Shown one piece after another: positions 28,516-38,220 of a stretch of DNA of 48,823 nucleotides. Origin of the DNA: an uncultured Pelagibacteraceae bacterium (GTDB lineage Bacteria; Pseudomonadota; Alphaproteobacteria; Pelagibacterales; Pelagibacteraceae); the NCBI GenBank assembly GCA_902627745.1, contig CACOKG010000005.1:1-48823 (forward strand), written 5' to 3'. Within the stretch, counting starts at the first letter, position 1, and each line of letters starts with the position of its first letter. The translations under genes and the position numbers were made by a program. The notes beneath the pieces were generated by a model, which worked only from the letters and a program-made list of their open reading frames with translations, was not told where the DNA came from and made no database searches.

Positions 28516-29578
28516 TTTTTTCAATTATTCTTAAAATCACTGGTACGATAAAGAGAATAAATAACAATCTTATAATATGATGAAAAGCAACAAAATCTGG
28601 CTCAAGGTCAAAAGCTATTGCTATTACTGCAACCTCATAAATACCCCCGGGGCAAAATGATAAGATTAATGATAAAAAATTATTATCTACAAAAAATGTT
28701 GCAACATATGCTGCAATAAGACCTAACAAAACTAAAAGTATGGTTGCAACTAATCCATGAAAAGAGTTATTTGCCACCTCTTTAAATGTTTTATTTGCAA
28801 ACCTGCATCCAACAGAAGCTCCTAAAATTAATAAACAAAAATTTATTGATGCATTAGGTAACTTGTATGACGCGATGTCAGATATTTGTAAAACCCCACT
28901 CGCTACTAGTGTTCCAGACAACAGTGCAGCTGGAACTTTAAATTTATCAAAAAAAAATATGAACACTAACGAAACAATAATTAATATAATTAATTCCCAA
29001 TGGTTTTGAGACATGTAATCAAATTTTTCTAATTCCAAAGCTTCAGCTGGGTAAAGACTAACTATAATAAAAGGGAATAAAGTTATTATAATTATCAATC
29101 GAATTAAATGAGCTGTAGCTACTTGAGATAAATCTGATTTTTCATATTCTGCTAAAATCATTAAAGGTCCTAAAGCACCAGGAGCTGCGGAAAATATTGA
29201 TGTTTTTTCATTATAGTCAGAAAATTTTTGTAAATATTTAGAAACAATTAGAATGCTTATCACAATATAAAAAAACATAATTATTGTTGTCCAAATCCAA
29301 TTTACCATTTGATTAAGTAAATTTTGGTCTATGTAGTTTCCAATGTGTAAACCTAAAATAATTAATATTGAGCTAAGTGCCAATCTAGGCATTATTATTT
29401 GGAAACCTTTTAAAGCAATCAAAGAAGTTGCTATCATTGGACCGATCATCCAGGCTAGAGGAATTTTAAAGAAATCAGCAACAATCGCACTTGGAATAGA
29501 AATTATAATTACAATAAAAAATTTTTTGGAGAATAGTTGACTTAAACTTTCTCGGTTAAAGGGAATTATATTCTGCAT
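28499..29578 (-). CDS. AbrB family membrane protein (putative transporter)
   Basis: 359 aa; IPLAWMIGPMIA; SAAPGALGPLMILAE; FCPGGIYEVAVIAIAF. Confidence 0.85.
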   Translation of the reverse strand: MQNIIPFNRESLSQLFSKKFFIVIIISIPSAIVADFFKIPLAWMIGPMIATSLIALKGFQIIMPRLALSSILIILGLHIGNYIDQNLLNQMVNWIWTTIIMFFYIVISILIVSKYLQKFSDYNEKTSIFSAAPGALGPLMILAEYEKSDLSQVATAHLIRLIIIITLFPFIIVSLYPAEALELEKFDYMSQNHWELIILIIVSLVFIFFFDKFKVPAALLSGTLVASGVLQISDIASYKLPNASINFCLLILGASVGCRFANKTFKEVANNSFHGLVATILLVLLGLIAAYVATFFVDNNFLSLILSFCPGGIYEVAVIAIAFDLEPDFVAFHHIIRLLFILFIVPVILRIIEKTRIKN

Positions 29579-29605
29579 TTGCTATGTCTTCGCTTGCTTT
29601 GCTTG

Positions 29606-29634
29606 TTGACTATATTACAAAAAGTATGTTTAAT
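29606..29634 (+). promoter_or_regulatory. Predicted sigma70-type promoter of tctC
   Basis: TTGACT-N17-TTTAAT, 34 nt upstream of ATG at 29668. Confidence 0.6.
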
Positions 29635-29667
29635 CTGTCTAATTAACTATAACAACGAGAGGAAATA

Positions 29668-30648
29668 ATGAAACTAATTAAATCTTTTTTTTCAGTTTTA
29701 TTCTCTGCCGCTCTTTTATTATCAACAACTACAGTCAACTCAATTGCAATTGATAAAATACACTTCGTAATTGGTGGTGGTGCTGGTGGTGGTTGGGATG
29801 GAACTGCTAGAGGTACTGGAGAAGCTTTAACAAAAGCTGGATTTTTAAAAAGCGCATCATTTGAAAACATGTCAGGTGGTGGTGGTGGTAAAGCACTTGC
29901 ATATATGATTAATACTAAGCCAGAAAATACAATCTTAGTACAATCAACACCATTAGTTTTAAGATCAATTACAAGACACAAAGGTTATGTCAGTGGAAGT
30001 GGAACTTTATCTTATAAAGATGTTGTGCCAATTGCTGGAGTAATTGGTGATTATGGCGCTATTGCAGTTGCAAAAGACTCACCTTACAAAAACTTCAAAG
30101 ATGTTGTTGATGCATACAAAGCAAACCCAAGTTCAATTAAAATGGCTGGTGGATCTGTTAGAGGAAGTATGGACCATCTAATTGGTGCTCTAGCATTTCA
30201 AGCTGCTGGTGCAGATCCTAATGCTGTAGCTTACATCCCTTATGATGCAGGTGGAAAAGCATTAGCTGGACTTTTATCTGGAGAAACTCAAATTATTTCT
30301 ACAGGTTTGGGTGAACTTATGGGAGCAAGAGACCAAGTAAGAATTATTGGTATTACTGCACCTGATAGGGTTGGTGATGCACCTGATGCACCTACACTTA
30401 AAGAACAAGGATATGATGTGCAATTCGTTAATTGGAGAGGTTTTTTTGGTCCTCCAGGCATGAGTAGCAAAGATAAAAAAGCTATTGCTAAAATGTTAGG
30501 TGATGTCCAAAAAACTCCTGAGTGGGAAGCTGTAAGAGCAAGAAATGCTTGGGTAAATATTTATAACCCAGACAAAAAGTTTGTTAAGTTTTTAAAGACT
30601 CAAACAAAAGAAATGACAGCTCTTATGAAAAAACTAGGAGTTATTTAA
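29668..30648 (+). CDS. tctC: Tripartite tricarboxylate transporter substrate-binding protein (TctC family)
   Basis: IHFVIGGGAGGGWDGTAR; GGSVRGSMDHLIGALAFQAAG; followed by TctB and TctA. Confidence 0.9.
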   Translation: MKLIKSFFSVLFSAALLLSTTTVNSIAIDKIHFVIGGGAGGGWDGTARGTGEALTKAGFLKSASFENMSGGGGGKALAYMINTKPENTILVQSTPLVLRSITRHKGYVSGSGTLSYKDVVPIAGVIGDYGAIAVAKDSPYKNFKDVVDAYKANPSSIKMAGGSVRGSMDHLIGALAFQAAGADPNAVAYIPYDAGGKALAGLLSGETQIISTGLGELMGARDQVRIIGITAPDRVGDAPDAPTLKEQGYDVQFVNWRGFFGPPGMSSKDKKAIAKMLGDVQKTPEWEAVRARNAWVNIYNPDKKFVKFLKTQTKEMTALMKKLGVI

Positions 30649-30668
30649 TCCTCTGGGTTAATTAATTT

Positions 30669-30718
30669 AAAGAGCAGTGAATATAAATACGACAAAAATT
30701 ATATCACTGCTCTTTTTT
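30669..30718 (+). terminator. Terminator-like hairpin overlapping the tctB start codon
   Basis: AAAGAGCAGTGA (30669-30680) / TCACTGCTCTTT (30704-30715) followed by T run; GTG start at 30677 lies in the 5' arm. Confidence 0.75.
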
Positions 30719-31147
30719 ATTTTCTCAGCATTTTATTTATATACAGCTTATCAAATTCAAGTTTTTGCTTTCGATGAAAACGCACCATTTAATGCAAGAA
30801 CATTTCCAATCTATTTAGGATATTCCGGTTTATTTTTTTCTGGTTTAAAATTAATCTTACCAGATCCAGATACTATAAAAATTGAACATAGAACATTAGA
30901 ATATAAAAAAACGGCATTATTAATTGTTATTGCAATTATCTACGGAGCAACAATTTTAAAAGTGGGTTACTTTTTAACTACATCTTTGTTTTTATTTGCT
31001 TCCTATTACTTTTTAGGTGAGAGAAGGTGGGTCTTAATGTTTTTACTTTCTTTTCCATTTGTGGCTGCTTTTATGTATTTACTTCATGGAGTTCTTGAAA
31101 TTTATTTAAGGGATCCTTTTTTAAAATCCATTGGAGTAATGGGATGA
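30677..31147 (+). CDS. tctB: Tripartite tricarboxylate transporter small membrane subunit (TctB family), GTG start
   Basis: 156 aa, 4 predicted TMs between tctC and tctA. Confidence 0.85.
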   Translation: MNINTTKIISLLFFIFSAFYLYTAYQIQVFAFDENAPFNARTFPIYLGYSGLFFSGLKLILPDPDTIKIEHRTLEYKKTALLIVIAIIYGATILKVGYFLTTSLFLFASYYFLGERRWVLMFLLSFPFVAAFMYLLHGVLEIYLRDPFLKSIGVMG

Positions 31148-32646
31148 TTGAGGGAATATTAGTTGGTTTAGCTACAGCTTTATCATTTAAAAACATCTTT
31201 ATGGTTATGATCGGCTGTTTTTTTGGAACAATTATTGGGATGTTGCCTGGTTTAGGACCAATGACAGCCATAGCTTTAATGATACCAATTACTTATGGCT
31301 TTGATCCTGCAACTGGATTGATTTTAATGGCTGGGGTTTATTATGGAGCGGTATTTGGTGGCTCAACTTCTTCAATTTTATTAAATGCTCCTGGAGTTCC
31401 AGGAACAGTTGCAACCTCTTTTGATGGATACCCAATGGCACAACAAGGTAAAGCCGGTAAAGCACTTGCTATAGCTGCTTGGAGTTCTTTTGCTGGCGGA
31501 ACTTTGTCAGCAATCTATTTATTGTTTATGGCTCCAAGTTTATCAAAAGTAAGTTTATCTTTTAGATCGCCAGATTATTTCGCATTAATGATCTTAGGCT
31601 TAACGGCGATAGCAGCTTTTTCATCTAAAGGACAATTCTTAAAGGCGATGATGATGGTGGTATTGGGGTTAATGCTCGCATCTGTTGGGCAAGACTCTTT
31701 ATCAGATATTACAAGATTTACTTTTGATAATATGAATTTAACAGATGGAATTAGCTTTGTCTTAGTAGTTATGTCAACATTTGCTATGAGCGAAGCCTTA
31801 ACAATCATATTAAAGCGAAATGATCCAACAGCAGCAGCAAAGCAAGTCTCTTTAACCGAGCTTGGATCAATAAAAATCAACAAAGAGGAGCGGGGTAAAA
31901 TGTATAGAACAATTCCAAGATCCTCAGTTATTGGTTTCTTGATTGGAGTATTGCCTGGTGCTGGTGCAACTATTGCATCATTTTTAGCTTATGGAATGGA
32001 AAGAAATTTAGTTAAGGATGAAGAAAAAGAAAAGTTTGGAAAAGGAAGTGTAAATGGATTATCAGCACCTGAAACAGCAAATAATGCAGCATGCTCAGGT
32101 TCTTTTGTGCCGATGTTAACTTTAGGTATACCTGGTAGTGGAACAACAGCAGTGATGCTAGGAGCACTTTTGGGCTTTGGTATTCAGCCAGGACCAAGAC
32201 TTTACATGACTAATCCTGAAATTTTTTGGTCAGTTATAATGTCGATGTATATTGGAATGGTTATCTTGTTGATTTTAAACTTACCATTAATTCCTTATAT
32301 CGCCAGGATTCTAGCGGTTCCAAAAAATTATCTAATTCCATTGATATTATTTTTTTCAATTACAGGAATTTATGTAATGTCATTTAATAATTTTGACATT
32401 TATTTAATGATTGGCATAGCAGTTGTTGCAACATTTTTACGACTTTATGATTTTCCCATGCCGCCTTTAATACTAGCTTTTGTTCTTGGTGGATTGATGG
32501 AGGAGAATCTAAGAAGATCATTACTTCTAAGTAATGGATCTTGGGAGTTTTTATGGGACAGAACTCTTACGATTTGTATATTGATTACAACAATTCTAAT
32601 TGTTCTTTGGCATATCTATAAAACTTTTACAAAAAATAAATCTTAA
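31144..32646 (+). CDS. tctA: Tripartite tricarboxylate transporter large membrane subunit (TctA family)
   Basis: GTIIGMLPGLGPMTAIALMIP; YYGAVFGGSTSSILLNAPG; GVLPGAGATIASFLAYG. Confidence 0.95.
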   Translation: MIEGILVGLATALSFKNIFMVMIGCFFGTIIGMLPGLGPMTAIALMIPITYGFDPATGLILMAGVYYGAVFGGSTSSILLNAPGVPGTVATSFDGYPMAQQGKAGKALAIAAWSSFAGGTLSAIYLLFMAPSLSKVSLSFRSPDYFALMILGLTAIAAFSSKGQFLKAMMMVVLGLMLASVGQDSLSDITRFTFDNMNLTDGISFVLVVMSTFAMSEALTIILKRNDPTAAAKQVSLTELGSIKINKEERGKMYRTIPRSSVIGFLIGVLPGAGATIASFLAYGMERNLVKDEEKEKFGKGSVNGLSAPETANNAACSGSFVPMLTLGIPGSGTTAVMLGALLGFGIQPGPRLYMTNPEIFWSVIMSMYIGMVILLILNLPLIPYIARILAVPKNYLIPLILFFSITGIYVMSFNNFDIYLMIGIAVVATFLRLYDFPMPPLILAFVLGGLMEENLRRSLLLSNGSWEFLWDRTLTICILITTILIVLWHIYKTFTKNKS

Positions 32647-33725
32647 ATTAAAATTTTTTTATATTGTTCAATAGCATTGGACCAATCAAATTTAGATGAT
32701 AGTTCTTTTGCATTTTTACCAAAATGTAAGTATTTTTTATTTTCAATCATTGAGTTTAATGATGAATAAATATCATCTAGATTGTTTCCATCGCATATTA
32801 AACCAGTTTTATCATGTTGAATTGCATCTGCAGCACCACCATCGGCTCCACCTAAAGAAGGAACTCCGTATTGGGCGGCTTCTATATAAGCTATTCCAAA
32901 ACCCTCAACTGAACTTTTATGCTTTACAGATGGCATCACAAATATATTTGATTTTGCCACTAAAGCGTTTTTAAGACCATCCGTTATTTCTTTAAAAAAC
33001 ATTACTTGTCCACTTAAGTCGAGTTCTTTGACTAAATCTTTTAAATTTTGCTCTTCATCTCCATAGCCAACACAAATGTAAACAATATTTGGATAAATTT
33101 GTTTTAAGTTTCTTACAGCCATTAACACTTTTTCATGATTTTTTCTTTTATCAAATCTCGAAACTGTAATTAAACGTGGTGATTTTGTTTTAAGTAAGCT
33201 TTCAACTTTATTTAATGATGTCTTATTTAATTCTTGAGCTGGGTTAATTCCTGGATTTATTACAATAATTTTTTCTTGTTCTACACCATTTTCAACTGCT
33301 AAGTTTTTTGTAAATTCAGAATTTGCTATTATTTTTTCTACACTATTTAAAACTTTATTTATTCTTTTATTTAAAGAGCTACCTTTAGGATGATTAATTT
33401 CTTTTCCATGGATTAAACAATACTTTTTTTTATCAGTCTTAATCAATTCTAAACTCTTCCAATGATCAGCTATAATGCCTTGAACTTTATTTTCTTTAAC
33501 ATATTCATTAATTAATTGCGCTTTTCTTATTTTTCTTAAAAACTTAATTCCACCAACTCTTTCTATTGAGAAATTTTCATTTTTATCAAATTGGTTATGA
33601 TTTTCGTAGTAATCCGCAAAAACCTTTGTCATAAAGTTTTTTGACATTTCTTTGGCTAGTCCCCACATTAAATTTTGCATACCACCCACCTCTGGTGGAA
33701 AAGATCTAGTGACAATCAAATACAT
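32643..33725 (-). CDS. Glycosyltransferase family 4
   Basis: FPPEVGGMQNLMWGLAKEM; RLITVSRFDKRKNHEKVL; VEGFGIAYIEAAQYGVPSLGG. Confidence 0.92.
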   Translation of the reverse strand: MYLIVTRSFPPEVGGMQNLMWGLAKEMSKNFMTKVFADYYENHNQFDKNENFSIERVGGIKFLRKIRKAQLINEYVKENKVQGIIADHWKSLELIKTDKKKYCLIHGKEINHPKGSSLNKRINKVLNSVEKIIANSEFTKNLAVENGVEQEKIIVINPGINPAQELNKTSLNKVESLLKTKSPRLITVSRFDKRKNHEKVLMAVRNLKQIYPNIVYICVGYGDEEQNLKDLVKELDLSGQVMFFKEITDGLKNALVAKSNIFVMPSVKHKSSVEGFGIAYIEAAQYGVPSLGGADGGAADAIQHDKTGLICDGNNLDDIYSSLNSMIENKKYLHFGKNAKELSSKFDWSNAIEQYKKILI

Positions 33726-34279
33726 TAATTAGTTTTCCACTTAATGCTACATCCAGCACTAGGAATTTGGCTTTCAGGTCCTTTGCCAGTTTCAGCAATT
33801 TGTTTCATGGCTATTAATAAATCACTATCACCATTTCTTACAGGAACTAATTTTTTTAATTCTCTTAACCTTCCTCTGTATTGAAGTTCTAAATTCTTGT
33901 TATACCCAAAGAAATCTGGAGTACATACGGCATCATAAGTTCTTGCTATCTCTTGTGTTTCATCAACTAAATAGGGGAAATCAAATTGATTTTTTTTGGC
34001 AAATTCAATCATATTTTCAAATGAGTCTTCAGGATAATTTTCTGCATCATTGGCACAAATTGCTACAGAACTAATTCCTATATCTTTTAATTTTTTTGTC
34101 TCTTCAGCAATATCTTTTGTAACTGCTTTGACGTATGGACAATGATTACAAATAAACATGATTAATGTTCCATTTTCACCTTTAACATCTTCTAAAGATA
34201 AAATTTTATTATCAGTTGATTTAAGCTTAAAGTCATGGGCCTTTTGACCAAAATCACATATTGGAGTTTGTATTGGCAT
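33725..34279 (-). CDS. Thioredoxin-fold redoxin/AhpC-TSA family protein
   Basis: 184 aa; LIMFICNHCPYVKAV; FPYLVDETQEIARTYDAVCTPDFFGYN. Confidence 0.85.
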   Translation of the reverse strand: MPIQTPICDFGQKAHDFKLKSTDNKILSLEDVKGENGTLIMFICNHCPYVKAVTKDIAEETKKLKDIGISSVAICANDAENYPEDSFENMIEFAKKNQFDFPYLVDETQEIARTYDAVCTPDFFGYNKNLELQYRGRLRELKKLVPVRNGDSDLLIAMKQIAETGKGPESQIPSAGCSIKWKTN

Positions 34280-34299
34280 AATGTAATAATATATAAATT

Positions 34300-34812
34300 A
34301 TGTTTTACGATTTAAAAGATAAAAAACCAAAAAACTCTGGCGAAAATTGGGTAGCACCTAATGCAGTAATTATAGGTGATGTTACTTTAGAAAAAAATAC
34401 AAGTGTTTGGTTTAGTGCTACTTTAAGAGGAGATATTGAAAATATTCACATAGGCGAGGGATCAAATGTTCAAGATGGTTGTGTACTCCACACAGATCCT
34501 GGATGTCCTTTGAAAGTTGGAAAAGATGTAACCATTGGACATTTAGTTATGTTACATGGCTGTACGATAGGGGATAATAGCTTGATTGGAATTGGCGCGG
34601 TCATTCTTAACAAAGCTAAAATAGGAAAAAATTGTATTATTGGAGCTAAAGCTTTAATAACCGAGAATAAAGTAATACCAGATAATTCCCTAGTGGTTGG
34701 TTCTCCAGGTAAAGTTGTAAGGGAAGTCACAGAAGAGGAAAAGCAAGCAGTTTGGGAGAATACTAAACATTATCAAGATAATTGGAAAAAGTATTCTAAA
34801 TCAATTTTTTGA
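34300..34812 (+). CDS. Gamma-carbonic anhydrase-like hexapeptide protein
   Basis: WVAPNAVIIGDVTLEKNTSVWFSATLRGD; GHLVMLHGCTIGDNSLIGIGAV. Confidence 0.92.
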   Translation: MFYDLKDKKPKNSGENWVAPNAVIIGDVTLEKNTSVWFSATLRGDIENIHIGEGSNVQDGCVLHTDPGCPLKVGKDVTIGHLVMLHGCTIGDNSLIGIGAVILNKAKIGKNCIIGAKALITENKVIPDNSLVVGSPGKVVREVTEEEKQAVWENTKHYQDNWKKYSKSIF

Positions 34813-34849
34813 AGTACCATTGTCTCTCTATTAGTTATAATATTAATTA

Positions 34850-36214
34850 TTGAAAAAATTATTACTTAATAAAATTGGAAGAAGACAATTTCTAAAAACA
34901 TCTTTATCCGGATTAGCTTTTGCAGCATTCCCAAGCATTTCTTTTTCACAATCAAATCCTGAAGTAGTTGTTATTGGTGCAGGATCATCAGGTTTAGCTG
35001 CTACAGCTGAATTAATGAGAAGAGGCATATCCGTTCTTTGTATCGAAGGTATGAATAGAATAGGTGGCAGATGTTATACTGATATAACTTCTTTCAACGG
35101 CCTACCAGCAGATCATGGTGCACATTGGCTTCATGCTAAAAAAGGTAATGAACTATATAAATTTGGCAGAGAAAATAAAGATAAATTTAAAATTTATAAC
35201 GAACCTTCTACATCAGTTGTTTACGATGGAAAAAGTAAAGTAAGTGGAAGTACTTTTTGGAGAGTATATAAAGTAATAAAAGAAATTTATGGCGAAGGCG
35301 GTATAGATGAGCCATTACTAAATAAAATCCCTGAAAAAATTAAAAAAAATCCTTGGTTTGATACTGCTCATGCAGCAATTAATGCTAGAGACTTTGATAA
35401 TCTTTCTATAGCTGACGACAGTTTAAATTATGAAGATAATTATTGGGAAAGTGGAAATGCATTTTGCAGAGAAGGGTATGGTACATTGTTAGCGTATTAT
35501 AGAAAAGATGTACCTGTAAAACTAAATACAATCGTAAGTGAAATTAAATGGGGTGGAAAAGGTGTACAAATTGAAACTAACAAAGGAACAATAAAAGCTA
35601 AAGCATGTATAGTAACTACATCTGTTGGTGTTCTCAGAGCAGAAAAAATAAAATTTTCACCAAAATTACATCCTAGAAAATATGAGGCTTTTGAAGGAAT
35701 TACTATGGGGCCATCTAATCGAGTTATAATAGAATTAAAAAAAAAATTTGTAAGCAAATTTAAGAAAGATACTAATTTTTATTCTAAAATTAATAGTAAC
35801 GGTGCAAAATCACCAGAAGGGATTGGTTATGGTTTATTAAAAATGGGTGGAACTAATTTATGTCTTTTTGCTCTTAATGGAGAGTTTTCAAGAAGTTTAG
35901 AAAATGAAGGTAGCGAAGCAATGATAGATTTTGTTATTAACCAACTTAAATCAAATTTTGGTTCAAAGTTTTATGATAAATATTTTGTTAAAGCCGTAGC
36001 AACAGGTTGGAATAAAAATCCATTCACTCTAGGTGCTTACTCTGGCGCGGTACCAGGTAAAGCAAATCTAAGACCCAGATTAAAAAGGCCTGTAGGAGAA
36101 AGAATTTTCTTTGCTGGAGAAGCTACTGCTAGTGCCTATGGAACTGTTCATGGTGCTAATAGGAGTGGAATAAGAGCCGCTACTGATGTTTTTATTTCAG
36201 ATGCATTAGATTAG
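34850..36214 (+). CDS. Tat-exported flavin amine oxidase (monoamine oxidase-like), TTG start
   Basis: Tat motif GRRQFLKTSLSGLAFAAF; VVVIGAGSSGLAATAELMRRG; GRCYTD; RIFFAGEATAS. Confidence 0.9.
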   Translation: MKKLLLNKIGRRQFLKTSLSGLAFAAFPSISFSQSNPEVVVIGAGSSGLAATAELMRRGISVLCIEGMNRIGGRCYTDITSFNGLPADHGAHWLHAKKGNELYKFGRENKDKFKIYNEPSTSVVYDGKSKVSGSTFWRVYKVIKEIYGEGGIDEPLLNKIPEKIKKNPWFDTAHAAINARDFDNLSIADDSLNYEDNYWESGNAFCREGYGTLLAYYRKDVPVKLNTIVSEIKWGGKGVQIETNKGTIKAKACIVTTSVGVLRAEKIKFSPKLHPRKYEAFEGITMGPSNRVIIELKKKFVSKFKKDTNFYSKINSNGAKSPEGIGYGLLKMGGTNLCLFALNGEFSRSLENEGSEAMIDFVINQLKSNFGSKFYDKYFVKAVATGWNKNPFTLGAYSGAVPGKANLRPRLKRPVGERIFFAGEATASAYGTVHGANRSGIRAATDVFISDALD

Positions 36215-36237
36215 ATTTAGGAACTAACCAAACATTA

Positions 36238-36540
36238 TTATAATACTTTCTCAAAGCCCTCAAAATTTGGTGCACCTAAGTATAAATCTTTATGTTTTCC
36301 AGCATCTTTGTGAGCAAGTCTAAATGCTTCTGATTTTGTCCAATTCCAAAAATCTTCTTTTGAATTCCATATACTATGAGATGCATATAAGGTATGATCA
36401 TCTTTTTCCTCACCTCTAACTAAATTAAAATTTTTAAAACCTGGCACTTCTTCTAAATGAGTCTCTCTGTTTTTCCAGACATTCTCAAACTCCGTCTCTT
36501 TACCTTTTACGATCTTAAACCTATTCATTGCAATAAACAT
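36238..36540 (-). CDS. Antibiotic biosynthesis monooxygenase (ABM)/heme oxygenase-like domain protein
   Basis: 100 aa; FIAMNRFKIVKGKETEFENVWKNRETHLEEVPGF; YASHSIWNSKEDFWNW. Confidence 0.85.
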   Translation of the reverse strand: MFIAMNRFKIVKGKETEFENVWKNRETHLEEVPGFKNFNLVRGEEKDDHTLYASHSIWNSKEDFWNWTKSEAFRLAHKDAGKHKDLYLGAPNFEGFEKVL

Positions 36541-36547
36541 ATTCCTC

Positions 36548-36664
36548 CTAAATTTTGCCTATACCAAAAAAAGCACCCGCAATTATTATTAACCAAATTA
36601 TTCCTTTTATTAAAAAAAAAGAAAAACCACCTACTAATAAATACTTTTTAATTTTTTTTTTCAC
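36548..36664 (-). CDS. 38-aa small membrane protein (GTG start), not in supplied ORF track
   Basis: Manual translation MKKKIKKYLLVGGFSFFLIKGIIWLIIIAGAFFGIGKI*; stop overlaps AGGAGG upstream of the ABM gene. Confidence 0.6.
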   Translation of the reverse strand: MKKKIKKYLLVGGFSFFLIKGIIWLIIIAGAFFGIGKI

Positions 36665-36739
36665 AAATTAGAATCTACCAATTAAAAAACATGTATCGAT
36701 GCGATATTTAGACTTATATTAGATATTCAATAACTTTGT

Positions 36740-37339
36740 TTATGGAACTAGCCAAGCATTTTTGCTATTTTCAAAATCAAATTTTGCTCTTCTATGTCCT
36801 TTTGCAGCAAGATAAAGCCATTCAACAGATTTTATTTTACATTTTATTACTGTAAAATTCTTGTAACCTTCTTCACTTTGTTCCATAGAATAATCAAAAT
36901 CCTCTAATTTAGATATCATTCCAGATGTTGGTTTATCTGAGTTAGTTCCTGGAGGGCTATCAGTTAAATAGCATCTTCTGCTTATATGCTGGGTTTTTTT
37001 CCATGAAGCTTCTGTTGTAGAATTTTGATTATTAACTTCACACTCAACTTTTACTCTTAATTGTATCTTTTCTTCTTTATCGTAAAAAACTAGAGAAGCT
37101 CTTTTATTTTTCTTAAGAATTTCTACTTTTGGTGATCTTAAATCAGTATGAAATTGTAATAGATTGTTTGCTCTATCTGATTTTCTAAGAACAACAATTC
37201 TTCCATCTACCTCATCTTGATGGGTACAAATAAAGACAGGAATTCTAAAAGGAGAAGCTCTATTAGTCACAGCATCATCGAGCATAGACCAATACTTATT
37301 TTGAATTTCCTCGAAATTTTCATAGTATGCTGGCTGCAT
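36740..37339 (-). CDS. Pyridoxamine 5'-phosphate oxidase-family FMN-binding protein
   Basis: 199 aa; GRIVVLRKSD...LQFHTDLRSPKVEILKKNKRASLVFYDKEEKIQLRV. Confidence 0.85.
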   Translation of the reverse strand: MQPAYYENFEEIQNKYWSMLDDAVTNRASPFRIPVFICTHQDEVDGRIVVLRKSDRANNLLQFHTDLRSPKVEILKKNKRASLVFYDKEEKIQLRVKVECEVNNQNSTTEASWKKTQHISRRCYLTDSPPGTNSDKPTSGMISKLEDFDYSMEQSEEGYKNFTVIKCKIKSVEWLYLAAKGHRRAKFDFENSKNAWLVP

Positions 37340-37342
37340 ACA

Positions 37343-38212
37343 TTACTTTCTAAATCTTTTAATTAAGCTTGAAGTATCCCAACGATTTCCACCTATACCT
37401 TGTACTTCTCCATAAAATTTATCAACTAATTCCGTAACAGGTAACAGTGAACCATTATTTTTAGCCTCATCCATTGCAATCTTTAAATCTTTTCTCATCC
37501 AATCAACAGCAAAACCAAAATCAAACTTATCATCAATCATTGTTTTATATCTATTTTCCATTTGCCAAGATTGTGCAGCACCTTTTGAAATTACCTCAAT
37601 AACATCCTCCATGTTTAAACCGGCTTTCATTCCAAAATTTATACCTTCTGATAATCCTTGAACTAATCCAGCTATACAAATCTGGTTCACCATTTTAGCT
37701 AATTGTCCAGAGCCAGCGTTACCAAGTAACTTCATTTTTTTACTGTAACAATCAACTTTATCTTTTGCTTTATCAAAGTCAGCTTGATCGCCACCGATCA
37801 TAACTGTTAATGCACCATTTTCTGCTCCAGCTTGTCCACCAGATACAGGAGCATCTAATGCGCCAAATCCATTTTTCTTTGCGTAATCATAAATCTCTCT
37901 TGCAATTGTTGCTGATGCTGTAGTGTTATCAATATAGACTGCACCCTTTTTAATTGTTTTGAAAGCTCCCTTATCACCAAAAGTTACCTCTCTTAAGTCA
38001 TTATCATTTCCAACACAGGTAAAAATATATTCAGCATCTTTAGCTGCATCTGCTGGAGTTTCAGCCATTTTACCCTTGTATTCTCCGATCCATTTTTCTG
38101 CTTTTGATTTTGTACGATTAAAAACAGTTACATTGTGACCGCCTTTTGATATATATCCTGCCATTGGATAGCCCATTACACCAAGACCTATGAAAGCAAC
38201 ATTACAGCTCAT
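37343..38212 (-). CDS. 3-hydroxyisobutyrate dehydrogenase/tartronate semialdehyde reductase family protein
   Basis: VAFIGLGVMGYPMAGYI; DAPVSGGQAGAENGALTVMIGG; GSGQLAKMVNQI. Confidence 0.92.
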   Translation of the reverse strand: MSCNVAFIGLGVMGYPMAGYISKGGHNVTVFNRTKSKAEKWIGEYKGKMAETPADAAKDAEYIFTCVGNDNDLREVTFGDKGAFKTIKKGAVYIDNTTASATIAREIYDYAKKNGFGALDAPVSGGQAGAENGALTVMIGGDQADFDKAKDKVDCYSKKMKLLGNAGSGQLAKMVNQICIAGLVQGLSEGINFGMKAGLNMEDVIEVISKGAAQSWQMENRYKTMIDDKFDFGFAVDWMRKDLKIAMDEAKNNGSLLPVTELVDKFYGEVQGIGGNRWDTSSLIKRFRK

Positions 38213-38220
38213 AATTTTTT

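Noticed and set aside
29643-29981. ORF 112 aa on - strand
   Set aside because: Antisense to tctC start; poly-proline arises from Gly codons on the other strand.
31575-31883. ORF 102 aa on - strand
   Set aside because: Antisense to tctA; no independent support.
34470-34730. ORF 86 aa on - strand
   Set aside because: Antisense to gamma-carbonic anhydrase gene.
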